From: Bacillota bacterium
GTDB lineage: Bacteria > Bacillota > UBA4882 > JAAYXC01
DNA: 5,032 nucleotides
Reading direction: 5' to 3'
Assembly (NCBI GenBank): GCA_012516115.1
Contig: JAAYXC010000153.1
Coordinates: 1 to 5,032, forward strand
The stretch's first letter is position 1; each line of letters opens with the position of its first letter. Position numbers and translations under genes: made by a program. This document shows, piece by piece, positions 1 to 5,032 of the stretch. The notes under the pieces are model-generated. The model did no database searches and was not told the origin of the DNA. It saw only the letters and a program-made list of their open reading frames with translations.

Positions 1-1
1 C

Positions 2-223
2 CCTTATAGCGGGAGGATGAGCGTCAATATCGTCCTGGGTTTCCTCGTCCGCCATGGGGAGATCGTGGGGAGGATCAAAAACACCATGCTCGCCGTGGAC
101 GTCTTCGCCCTCTTCCGGGGGGAGGGCCTCCTGGCCTTAAGCAAAGAGACGGAAGAGGTCACAGGCAGCATGGTGTTACCTTTTGTGCTGGCCGAGGAGA
201 TCGACCTGATGACTCCACGCTAG
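2..223 (+). CDS. C-terminal end of a TldD/PmbA (TldE)-like protein, 5' part outside the window
   Basis: The frame is open to the left edge, so the gene very probably starts upstream. The first ATG in view (base 17) has GGGAGG directly abutting it with no spacer, which is a poor start. The roughly 73 visible residues fit the closing beta-rich domain of TldD/PmbA proteins: a Ser-Gly near the start, a GFLVRHGEIVGRIK segment like the family's G-F-x-(I/V)-x-x-G-x-(I/V) stretch, then a LA....LF segment, and an ETEEVTGSMVLPFVLAEE segment where the family has its Gly-Ser and Pro-x-(L/V)-(L/V) strand. TldD/TldE heterodimers are zinc proteases that unfold and cut peptides, including microcin precursors in Enterobacteria. 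The metal-binding HExxxH motif of TldD would lie upstream, so I cannot tell TldD from TldE. The stop is 4 bases from the stop of the opposing gene. The identification rests on pattern memory over a short stretch; an unrelated hypothetical protein is the alternative. Confidence 0.55.
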   Translation, partial: PYSGRMSVNIVLGFLVRHGEIVGRIKNTMLAVDVFALFRGEGLLALSKETEEVTGSMVLPFVLAEEIDLMTPR

Positions 224-227
224 CCCT

Positions 228-1037
228 CTACTCTATCTCCGTTCTTTCCTCCATTTCTTCCTCCGCTCCTTCGGGGGTGATTGGTGTTTCCTCTTCTTGC
301 TCGGCCGGGAGGGCGAACCCCCGCAGTCCGGTGCGGGCGGCGCGAAGAACCATCGACTGGTGAACCGCGTCTACTTTCCGGTTTTTATGCAGGCGACTTC
401 CGAGGAAATGAATACAGAACTGGCCGGGGAAGTCGTTGTCGTAGATCGACTGCCCGCCGTGCGGCATGCCGTTCATCGAAGCGGCGATGTACCGCCCCTC
501 CAGTTCCACCAGGATGGCCCGCCGATCCCAGGACCAGCGACCGCCGTAAATCTGTTTCATAATATAAGTATCCTGTTTGGTCAGAGGTTCCACATCGGCA
601 TGTTCGGTGCCGTAAAGGCGTTTCACCAGGAAGGAGAGGCCGGTCTCGATGGCGTAGACGCGGGCCGTCGTGCCGCGCGGCCACATCTTATTGGCCAGTT
701 CCCAGGAAAGGAGGCTTACCGTTCTCCCTCCACGACTCAGAAGCTGCGCATTCTGCCGGGAAAGCAATTCCTCGATGGCGGCCATGGTCGCCGGTCCGGC
801 AATTCCGTCCACCTTTAACCCATAAGCGCGTTGAAGGTCTTTTACCGCCGTCTGGGTCAGGCGACCGAAATACCCGGTAGGTGCGGCACGGAAGAAGCCG
901 AGCCGGGCGAGTTTCTCTTGGAGGATCAAGACCTCACGGCCTTTGTCCCCCGGTCCGAGAACCGCTGCCCGGGCCATCCAGGCCACCAGGAAACACCCGA
1001 GTACGGTAAAAAGAAGAAACCGTGGCCGTCGATCCAT
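228..1037 (-). CDS. Exported peptidoglycan-binding protein with an uncharacterised Cys/His C-terminal domain
   Basis: A 269-residue protein. Residues 1-25 form a Sec-type signal peptide: MDRRPR, a hydrophobic run, then an A-R-A site near 22-24. C15 follows V-L-G, a weak lipobox-like match that I do not favour. Residues about 29-92 are a PG_binding_1 repeat with GDKGREVLILQEKL, the GYFG turn, TAVKDLQ and VDGIAGPAT, expected to bind cell-wall peptidoglycan. Residues about 105-240 form a second domain containing HADVEP (146-151), WSWDRR, NGMPHGGQ (H193), GQFCIHF (C208, H210), H217 and H226. I recall the same pattern in clostridial proteins of unknown function. It resembles an L,D-transpeptidase core only loosely, lacking the SHGC signature, so enzymatic activity is unproven. 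Residues 246-269 are a Glu-rich tail (12 Glu of 24). The start is supported by GGAGGT (complement of 1046-1051) with an 8-base spacer. The protein probably acts outside the membrane in wall binding or remodelling. Confidence 0.85.
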   Translation of the reverse strand: MDRRPRFLLFTVLGCFLVAWMARAAVLGPGDKGREVLILQEKLARLGFFRAAPTGYFGRLTQTAVKDLQRAYGLKVDGIAGPATMAAIEELLSRQNAQLLSRGGRTVSLLSWELANKMWPRGTTARVYAIETGLSFLVKRLYGTEHADVEPLTKQDTYIMKQIYGGRWSWDRRAILVELEGRYIAASMNGMPHGGQSIYDNDFPGQFCIHFLGSRLHKNRKVDAVHQSMVLRAARTGLRGFALPAEQEEETPITPEGAEEEMEERTEIE

Positions 1038-1248
1038 GTTTTCGCACCTCCGGCCCGTCTATCGAAAAGTGGACAACGCTATTATTCTCCCCCTTGCCGA
1101 CGAAATCCTTTGGCATCATCTGTTAATAAATCGTGGGTGGGCCGACGAAAGGGTCATAGGGCGGCTAAAGGCCGCTTTGCCCATCCTCGATCAAGCCCTT
1201 CTCTCGAAGAAGAATTCTGGAGGGGGTCGGAAAAGGGATCGCAGATGT
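1038..1248. other. 211-bp intergenic leader upstream of the peptidoglycan-binding gene
   Basis: This gap lies between the kinase stop and the start of the exported peptidoglycan-binding protein, both on the minus strand. It holds the GGAGGT ribosome binding site of the latter and two small inverted repeats: GCGGC/GCCGC with a 5-base loop (1161-1175) and CTTCT/AGAAG with a 5-base loop (about 1199-1213). Neither is followed by a T-run on the minus strand, so no intrinsic terminator for the kinase is evident. No convincing -35/-10 pair was found by eye. The length suggests that the downstream gene has its own promoter or a leader. Confidence 0.4.
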
Positions 1249-2907
1249 TCAAACTCGGAAACAGCTTTCCCCGATGAACTCGCGAAGGATGGAATTGGTC
1301 GGGACTTCGGCCGCCCCCAGGGGCAGGAAATAGGAGAGGAACTTCAAGAGCCGCTTGGCCTCGCTGTATTCCTCCACCTCCGGACCGATCTCCTGCAGAA
1401 GGGGTTCGGCGAAAGGTTTCAGGACCGAAAGCTCATAGGGCAGGGCGGAGTTGAACATTACGTCGGCCTCTTCCTGGAAGGGGAAGATGTTCCGCTCCTC
1501 CCCCCGCCGCACACCGGCCCAGAGCCTGAGGGTCTGGAGGGCCGCGTGGCCGCGGAACTTATGGTCCCGGACGATCCGCCTGAGGATGCGGGTATCGGTG
1601 GTCGGGATCCGGTTATGATGATCGATGTTAAGCTGGGTCAAAGCACTCACGTAGATCTTGAATTTCTCCTCCCGGGGGATGGCCGGGGTCAGCCGTTCGT
1701 TTAAGGCATGGATCCCTTCGACCAGAATGAGACCATCCCGGGCCGCCAGGCGCAGACGCCGACCCACCGGCGCCGGCCGGCCCTGCACGAAGTCGTACCG
1801 GGGTACCTCGACCTCCTCCCCGCGTAGGAGGGCCAAGAGTTGGCGGTTGAAGAACTCAAGGTCGATGGCTTCCAGCGCCTCGAAGTCCGGCTTGCCGTCT
1901 TCGCCCCGCGGGGTGAGCTCCCGGGGAACGAAGTAGTCATCGAGCGAGATGGTCACCGGCCGCAGCCCGAGGACGCGAAGCTGGATGGCCAGCCGCTGAA
2001 TAAAGGTGGTCTTACCGGAGGAAGAGGGCCCGGCGATAAAGACCAACCTTGCCCGTTCACGATTAAGGTAGATCATATCCGCGATCTGGGCGATCTTCTT
2101 CTCGTGCAGCGCTTCCGAGACGCGGATGAGGTCGGGTCCGTTCCCTGCGGCGATCTGGTCGTTTAAGGCCCCCACGTCATCGATCTCGAGGATCTGGCCC
2201 CAGCGTTCGAACTCGTAGAAGATGCGGGCCAGTTTGGGCTGGTCGACGAAAGACGGCAGGCGGGTAGGGTCTTCCGGCAGGGGAAAACGAAGAAGGAAGC
2301 CCGGCTTGTAAAGCTGCAAACCGAAGACCTTGAGGTAGCCGGTGCTCGGCACGGTATAGCCGTAAAAGTAGTCCGGAAAATCGCCGCACCAGTAAACCTT
2401 GACCGTCGGCGTGGTACGGTAACGCAGAAGACGGACCTTGTCCTCCTGGCCGTCCCGGGCGAAGAGATCGATGGCTTCCGCCACCGGGATCTCGGTCTTT
2501 TGAAAGGGTTCGTCCCGGGCGATGATCGCGGTCATCCGCGCGGCCAGGGCCTCGATATCTTCCGCGGTGAGCTCGCGGCCGTGGTGGATCTCCCCGAAGA
2601 GCCCTTTACAAAGGGAGTGCTCGATGGTGACCCGGGCCCCGGGGAAAAGCTCCCGCACGGCACGGATCAAAACGAAGGAAAGGCTGCGGGCATAGATACG
2701 GGTACCGTCCGGGTGGGTGAGATCGATCCAGGTCACCACGGCGTCCCCGGTGGGGACGAACCACAGGTCGCGCAGGTCGTTGCCGACTTTGGCCCCCACG
2801 ATCGGCCCGCGTTCGGGCCGGACGAAGTCACGGCTTATCTCGGCCAGGCTTAGCCCGGGCGCATATTCATAGACTCTCCCTTCGATGGTGAGACGGATCT
2901 TATCCAT
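1249..2907 (-). CDS. Nucleoside (uridine-type) kinase fused to N-terminal TGS and ThrRS-like domains
   Basis: A 552-residue protein from the preferred ATG at 2907; an ATG at 2946 adds 13 residues but has no ribosome binding site and may overlap the promoter. From the preferred start, about residues 1-60 are a TGS-type fold and about 75-195 resemble the ThrRS second domain (the GDFPD and VPSTG segments align with ThrRS). About 285-480 are a PRK/uridine-kinase P-loop domain: Walker A GPSSSGKTT (293-301), SLDDYF (321-326), VPRYDF (368-373), LVEGIHALN (395-403) and an RRIVRDHKFRG lid (443-453). The kinase domain should move phosphate from ATP or GTP to a nucleoside in cytoplasmic pyrimidine salvage; the exact substrate is not visible. 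The length and domain order fit full-length relatives annotated as nucleoside kinase in Clostridia and Thermotogae. The ThrRS-like part lacks the four zinc ligands of the real editing site, so it is unlikely to be a working editing domain. All kinase motifs are intact. Confidence 0.92.
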   Translation of the reverse strand: MDKIRLTIEGRVYEYAPGLSLAEISRDFVRPERGPIVGAKVGNDLRDLWFVPTGDAVVTWIDLTHPDGTRIYARSLSFVLIRAVRELFPGARVTIEHSLCKGLFGEIHHGRELTAEDIEALAARMTAIIARDEPFQKTEIPVAEAIDLFARDGQEDKVRLLRYRTTPTVKVYWCGDFPDYFYGYTVPSTGYLKVFGLQLYKPGFLLRFPLPEDPTRLPSFVDQPKLARIFYEFERWGQILEIDDVGALNDQIAAGNGPDLIRVSEALHEKKIAQIADMIYLNRERARLVFIAGPSSSGKTTFIQRLAIQLRVLGLRPVTISLDDYFVPRELTPRGEDGKPDFEALEAIDLEFFNRQLLALLRGEEVEVPRYDFVQGRPAPVGRRLRLAARDGLILVEGIHALNERLTPAIPREEKFKIYVSALTQLNIDHHNRIPTTDTRILRRIVRDHKFRGHAALQTLRLWAGVRRGEERNIFPFQEEADVMFNSALPYELSVLKPFAEPLLQEIGPEVEEYSEAKRLLKFLSYFLPLGAAEVPTNSILREFIGESCFRV

Positions 2908-2913
2908 CCCCTG

Positions 2914-2925
2914 CCTCAACTCCTT
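2914..2925 (-). promoter_or_regulatory. Ribosome binding site supporting the kinase start at 2907
   Basis: On the minus strand, GAGG (complement of 2914-2917) stands 6 bases before the ATG at 2907, and AAGGAG (complement of 2920-2925) stands 12 bases before it. The alternative ATG at 2946 has only an AT-rich, non-Shine-Dalgarno sequence upstream. This favours the inner start, which also places the TGS domain right at the N-terminus, as expected for the family. Confidence 0.6.
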
Positions 2926-2944
2926 GCCGGAAATCACTCTTCCC

Positions 2945-2950
2945 ATTCTA
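2945..2950 (-). promoter_or_regulatory. Candidate -10 element for the nucleoside kinase
   Basis: On the minus strand the sequence reads TAGAAT, matching five of six bases of the sigma-A -10 consensus. A transcript would begin near 2938, giving a leader of about 30 bases before the ATG at 2907. It would also place the alternative ATG at 2946 inside the promoter, which agrees with the preferred start. No good -35 hexamer sits 16-18 bases upstream, so this is only a candidate. Confidence 0.3.
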
Positions 2951-3054
2951 TGATGAACAGATCTTAAAAGAAGATTTGATTAATTCGGCAAGAAAAAAGG
3001 CTTCTCCTTCTAACAAACCGCCGGTCGGAGGGATAGCGGATTAAAAATTTTTGG

Positions 3055-3825
3055 TTAAGAACAATTAATCACCAAGCCGTCATAGGCTAAAGCTACTTCC
3101 GGGGGTAATTCCCGGTTGGTAGTCTCATAATCTAATTCATGGGTAAGATGGGTAAAAAAGGTTTGCAGCGGCCGTACATCGGCGACCACCGCCAAGGCCT
3201 GTTCCAGGTTAAAATGGGTTTCATGCGGCCGCCGCCGGATGGCCCCCAGAACCAAGACCTCAAGCCCCCGTAAAAGTTCCCGGGAGGATGGCGGTAGTTC
3301 ACTGCAGTCGGTAAGATAGGCAAACCCTCGTATCCGGTAACCATAGACCAAGAGCCGTCCGTGCCGGGCGGGGATGGGGATGACGGTCTCGCCCAAAAGC
3401 GGAAAGGGCCCCTCGACAGGGCACAAGGTGAGATCGGGCTTACCCCCGCCCCCCTGGGTGGTGGGGTCGAAGATATAGTGCCAACGGGCCCGGATGTCGG
3501 CCATCGCCTCCCGGTGGCCGTAGACCGGGATGCTCCCTCCGGCAAGTTCGTTAAAGCGCCGCAGGTCGTCGAGGCCCGCGATATGGTCGGCATGGGTATG
3601 GGTTAAAAGCACCGCGTCAACCCGGCGGAGGCCAAAGGTTAAGGCCTGCAAGCGCAGCTCGGGCGGGGTATCGATGAGGACGGCCCCACCCGGCAGCTCC
3701 AGGTAGGCGGCGGTCCGGTGGCGGCGGTTGCGCGGGTCCGGGGAAGTACAGACCGGACAGTCGCAGGCGATCGTGGGTACACCGTGGGAGGTGCCGGTAC
3801 CGAGGAGGGTGACGCGAAGGGGCAA
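3055..3825 (-). CDS. PhnP-type metallo-beta-lactamase-fold phosphodiesterase
   Basis: A 256-residue cytoplasmic protein with no signal peptide. It opens with the GTGTSHGVP loop typical of the PhnP branch. C21, C23 and C26 (CDCPVC) match the cysteines that hold a structural zinc in E. coli PhnP. The core metal motif THTHADH (75-81) gives H76, H78, D80 and H81. H155 and D173 (TDCSE) are the likely further ligands of the dinuclear centre. HLTHELD gives H226 as a metal ligand and H229 as the probable fourth structural zinc ligand. All expected residues are present, so the enzyme is probably active. E. coli PhnP cleaves 5-phosphoribosyl 1,2-cyclic phosphate in phosphonate breakdown, but no phn genes are visible here, so the substrate may be another cyclic phosphodiester. 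The start is a TTG: GGAGGG lies 8 bases upstream, and the protein then begins directly with the family's first strand. It has its own promoter candidate and is separated by 147 bases from the kinase. Confidence 0.9.
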   Translation of the reverse strand: MPLRVTLLGTGTSHGVPTIACDCPVCTSPDPRNRRHRTAAYLELPGGAVLIDTPPELRLQALTFGLRRVDAVLLTHTHADHIAGLDDLRRFNELAGGSIPVYGHREAMADIRARWHYIFDPTTQGGGGKPDLTLCPVEGPFPLLGETVIPIPARHGRLLVYGYRIRGFAYLTDCSELPPSSRELLRGLEVLVLGAIRRRPHETHFNLEQALAVVADVRPLQTFFTHLTHELDYETTNRELPPEVALAYDGLVINCS

Positions 3826-3833
3826 GGGGGCAT

Positions 3834-3839
3834 CCCTCC
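3834..3839 (-). promoter_or_regulatory. Ribosome binding site selecting a TTG start
   Basis: On the minus strand, GGAGGG is followed 8 bases later by the TTG at 3825. An ATG (3831-3833) directly abuts the same site, but it is out of frame with the phosphodiesterase and far too close for efficient initiation. This site therefore decides in favour of the TTG. Confidence 0.65.
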
Positions 3840-3857
3840 GGAGATAATACTTGATTA

Positions 3858-3866
3858 ATTATAGCA
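3858..3866 (-). promoter_or_regulatory. Extended -10 promoter of the PhnP-like gene
   Basis: On the minus strand the sequence is TGCTATAAT: a perfect sigma-A -10 hexamer preceded by the TGn extension. The region 16-18 bases upstream has no good TTGACA, and extended -10 promoters commonly tolerate that. Transcription would start near 3851, leaving a leader of about 25 bases that contains the GGAGGG ribosome binding site. Confidence 0.6.
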
Positions 3867-3892
3867 CTAGGAGGGTTGGAAAACTATACAGT

Positions 3893-3933
3893 CTTAGAGG
3901 AGGCTCCGGCCTATAACCTTCACCTCCTCTAAG
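3893..3933. repeat. Perfect 11-bp inverted repeat, possible terminator or operator
   Basis: The arms CTTAGAGGAGG (3893-3903) and CCTCCTCTAAG (3923-3933) are exact reverse complements around a 19-base spacer. The repeat lies 84 bases past the stop of the hydrolase fragment and just upstream of the -35 region of the PhnP-like gene. As RNA it would form a stable hairpin, but there is no adjacent T-run on either strand, so it is not a textbook intrinsic terminator. It could be a terminator for the hydrolase transcript or a binding site for a dimeric regulator of the PhnP-like gene. Confidence 0.55.
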
Positions 3934-4017
3934 TAAACAGCCTTTAATACCTTAAGGATGCTTGTGTTATATTTGCATTATATAATATAATCTCAATCCT
4001 CATCTTCTATCACTTAT

Positions 4018-5025
4018 TTAATATAATTTAACTTCATCAATCGTCCCCCAGCCGTTTGTCCTGGCCGCGTAATACCAAACTTTAATCTTAGCTCCCGCAG
4101 TTGCCTCAAATTCGATAATGTATTTTTGGTACATACCGTCATTGTTAATATAAGTATCCCCAACCTCTTGGCCGTTCACGTCAACACCAATCCAGATGTC
4201 GTTAGAAATATTGGTGGCACAAAAGGCTTCGAGAGTATATTTTCTAGTGGCCGGAGCTGTAACCATTTGGTAGATGGCGACATCTTGGAAAGTATTAGGA
4301 TGAAGATAGGCGTCGTAACGACCTTCATACGGATAGTTCGTTTCCACACCGGCGAGAGAAGTGTTCCACTCTGCCTGCCATGGAGCGAGGCTGCCCGTCT
4401 CGAAACCGGGGTTGGCCAACAGATTCTCGCCGCTCACAGGGTCTGTACGCTCCAAGACTACATCATCGACATTAATCCATTTTCCTCCCGGAGAATCCGA
4501 CCAGAAAGCTATCTCAATTTTATTATTAGTCACATTGATATTAGGAATGGTTATTCTAATCCACTCTGTACTCGCCGGGATGTTATGATTAATCTTCGGA
4601 CCCCCGTAATTTTTTACCTGCATCTGGGCTGCGTACTGGCCGCCGGAACTTTTCACCCAGGCGGAGAGAGAGTAATTACCGTTGGGGATATTATTGATAA
4701 TTTGATAGGTATAAGCCTGGTAATAAACCGACGAGTAATGAGCGAGCCTATTGCCCGTCCGGCCTCCCGGTTCCAGATAATTGGAACCCGAATAGCCGCC
4801 CGCCACCCAGGAACTCATCGTCGTCCCCGAATAGTCGAAATTTCCGTTCCCGACATAATTCCGTGGACCATCGTAACTCGCACCGGTGACTACGTAAGTG
4901 GTGATTGATTTAGCCTTGGCGGTGGCGGTAAAGGTTTTATTCACCACCGGAATCTCCCCAAGTTGCGCCAGGTTTTCCGTGGCAGAAGGCCGGTAAGGAG
5001 TAACAGGCCCGAGCACATTTGAAAA
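4018..5025 (-). CDS. C-terminal piece of a secreted GH30-type glycoside hydrolase with two carbohydrate-binding modules, 5' end broken or cut off
   Basis: About 335 codons are open. Numbering from the GTG at 5016, residues 1-45 (VTPYRPSATENLA, then FTATAKAKSITTYVV) match the closing beta-strands of GH30-type enzymes, whose catalytic barrel should lie further upstream. Residues about 52-190 form one carbohydrate-binding beta-sandwich (GNGNFD, NGNYSLSAWVKSSGGQ, EIAFWSDSPGGKW, VDDVVLER). Residues about 197-332 form a second (NLLANPGFETG, PW, YTLEAF, WGTIDEVKLY). They resemble CBM4/9/22 or CBM61-like modules, but I cannot fix the family. There is no S-layer or sortase motif, so the full enzyme is presumably freely secreted. 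The only starts in view, such as the GTG at 5016, have no ribosome binding site, and an in-frame TAA lies at 5026-5028. A one-base change in the T-run at 5022-5025 would open the frame to the edge. The gene is therefore a frameshifted remnant, or there is a sequence error. The DNA is more AT-rich than its neighbours. Confidence 0.7.
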   Translation of the reverse strand, partial: FSNVLGPVTPYRPSATENLAQLGEIPVVNKTFTATAKAKSITTYVVTGASYDGPRNYVGNGNFDYSGTTMSSWVAGGYSGSNYLEPGGRTGNRLAHYSSVYYQAYTYQIINNIPNGNYSLSAWVKSSGGQYAAQMQVKNYGGPKINHNIPASTEWIRITIPNINVTNNKIEIAFWSDSPGGKWINVDDVVLERTDPVSGENLLANPGFETGSLAPWQAEWNTSLAGVETNYPYEGRYDAYLHPNTFQDVAIYQMVTAPATRKYTLEAFCATNISNDIWIGVDVNGQEVGDTYINNDGMYQKYIIEFEATAGAKIKVWYYAARTNGWGTIDEVKLY

Positions 5026-5032
5026 TTACGTA

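Noticed and set aside
1161..1175. GCGGC/GCCGC hairpin as terminator of the kinase gene
   Set aside because: Five-base stem with no T-run on the minus strand, and it lies over 70 bases past the stop.
297..1277. Several long plus-strand frames opposite the peptidoglycan-binding gene and the kinase end
   Set aside because: They lie antisense to genes with clear domain signatures, have low-complexity Arg/Gly/Pro-rich translations, and are expected by-products of GC-rich coding DNA.
2993..3011. Possible intrinsic terminator for the PhnP-like gene (AAGG/CCTT hairpin with a T-run on the minus strand)
   Set aside because: The stem is only four Watson-Crick pairs, and the T-run has to serve as one arm, so no separate U-tract remains. 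Too weak to list as a feature.
3043..3052. AAAAATTTTT palindrome right after the PhnP-like stop
   Set aside because: A self-complementary A/T block with no loop or GC stem; not a terminator and common in AT-rich gaps.
3962..3991. Plus-strand TTGTGT and TATAAT (18-base spacing), which could drive an antisense RNA into the hydrolase fragment
   Set aside because: The stretch is almost entirely A/T and contains overlapping TATAAT matches by chance. No plus-strand gene follows, so there is no independent support.
4126..4908. 260-codon plus-strand frame opposite the hydrolase fragment
   Set aside because: The minus strand carries recognisable GH30-end and binding-module motifs throughout. The plus-strand translation has no recognisable motif and no ribosome binding site before its ATG.

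Overview
The window looks like chromosomal DNA of a moderately GC-rich, Gram-positive, Clostridia-type (Firmicutes) anaerobe. This is inferred from strong GGAGG-type ribosome binding sites, a TTG start, a TGS/ThrRS-like/uridine-kinase fusion protein of the kind common in Clostridia and Thermotogae, and a peptidoglycan-binding protein with a C-terminal domain I associate with Clostridia. Genus cannot be fixed from the sequence. There are no RNA genes, CRISPR arrays or mobile elements that I can support.

Layout, left to right. (1) Bases 2-223, plus strand: the C-terminal end of a gene entering from the left, most like the C-terminal domain of TldD/PmbA (TldE) proteins. (2) Four bases later, tail to tail, a minus-strand exported protein with a PG_binding_1 repeat, an uncharacterised Cys/His-containing C-terminal domain and a glutamate-rich tail (228-1037). 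(3) A 211-bp gap. (4) A minus-strand nucleoside (uridine-type) kinase fused to TGS and ThrRS-like domains (1249-2907). (5) A 147-bp gap, then a minus-strand PhnP-type metallo-beta-lactamase-fold phosphodiesterase (3055-3825) with a TTG start and its own extended -10 promoter. (6) An AT-rich gap (3834-4017) with a perfect 11-bp inverted repeat. (7) At the right edge, a minus-strand C-terminal piece of a secreted polysaccharide-degrading enzyme: the end of a GH30-type hydrolase followed by two carbohydrate-binding modules (4018-5025). Its frame is closed by a stop 5-7 bases from the window edge.

The four right-hand genes share the minus strand, but the 147-211 bp gaps and separate promoter candidates suggest independent transcription units rather than one operon. 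No shared pathway is evident: cell-envelope protein, nucleotide salvage, phosphodiester hydrolysis and extracellular polysaccharide binding. The hydrolase fragment and its flanking gap are visibly more AT-rich than the kinase gene (hand counts: 16 of 60 G+C in 4501-4560 against 48 of 60 in 1741-1800), consistent with a different origin.

No clearly new multi-gene system is visible. The points most worth a second look are the kinase's ThrRS-like domain lacking all four expected zinc ligands, the uncharacterised C-terminal domain of the peptidoglycan-binding protein, and the broken 5' end of the hydrolase.
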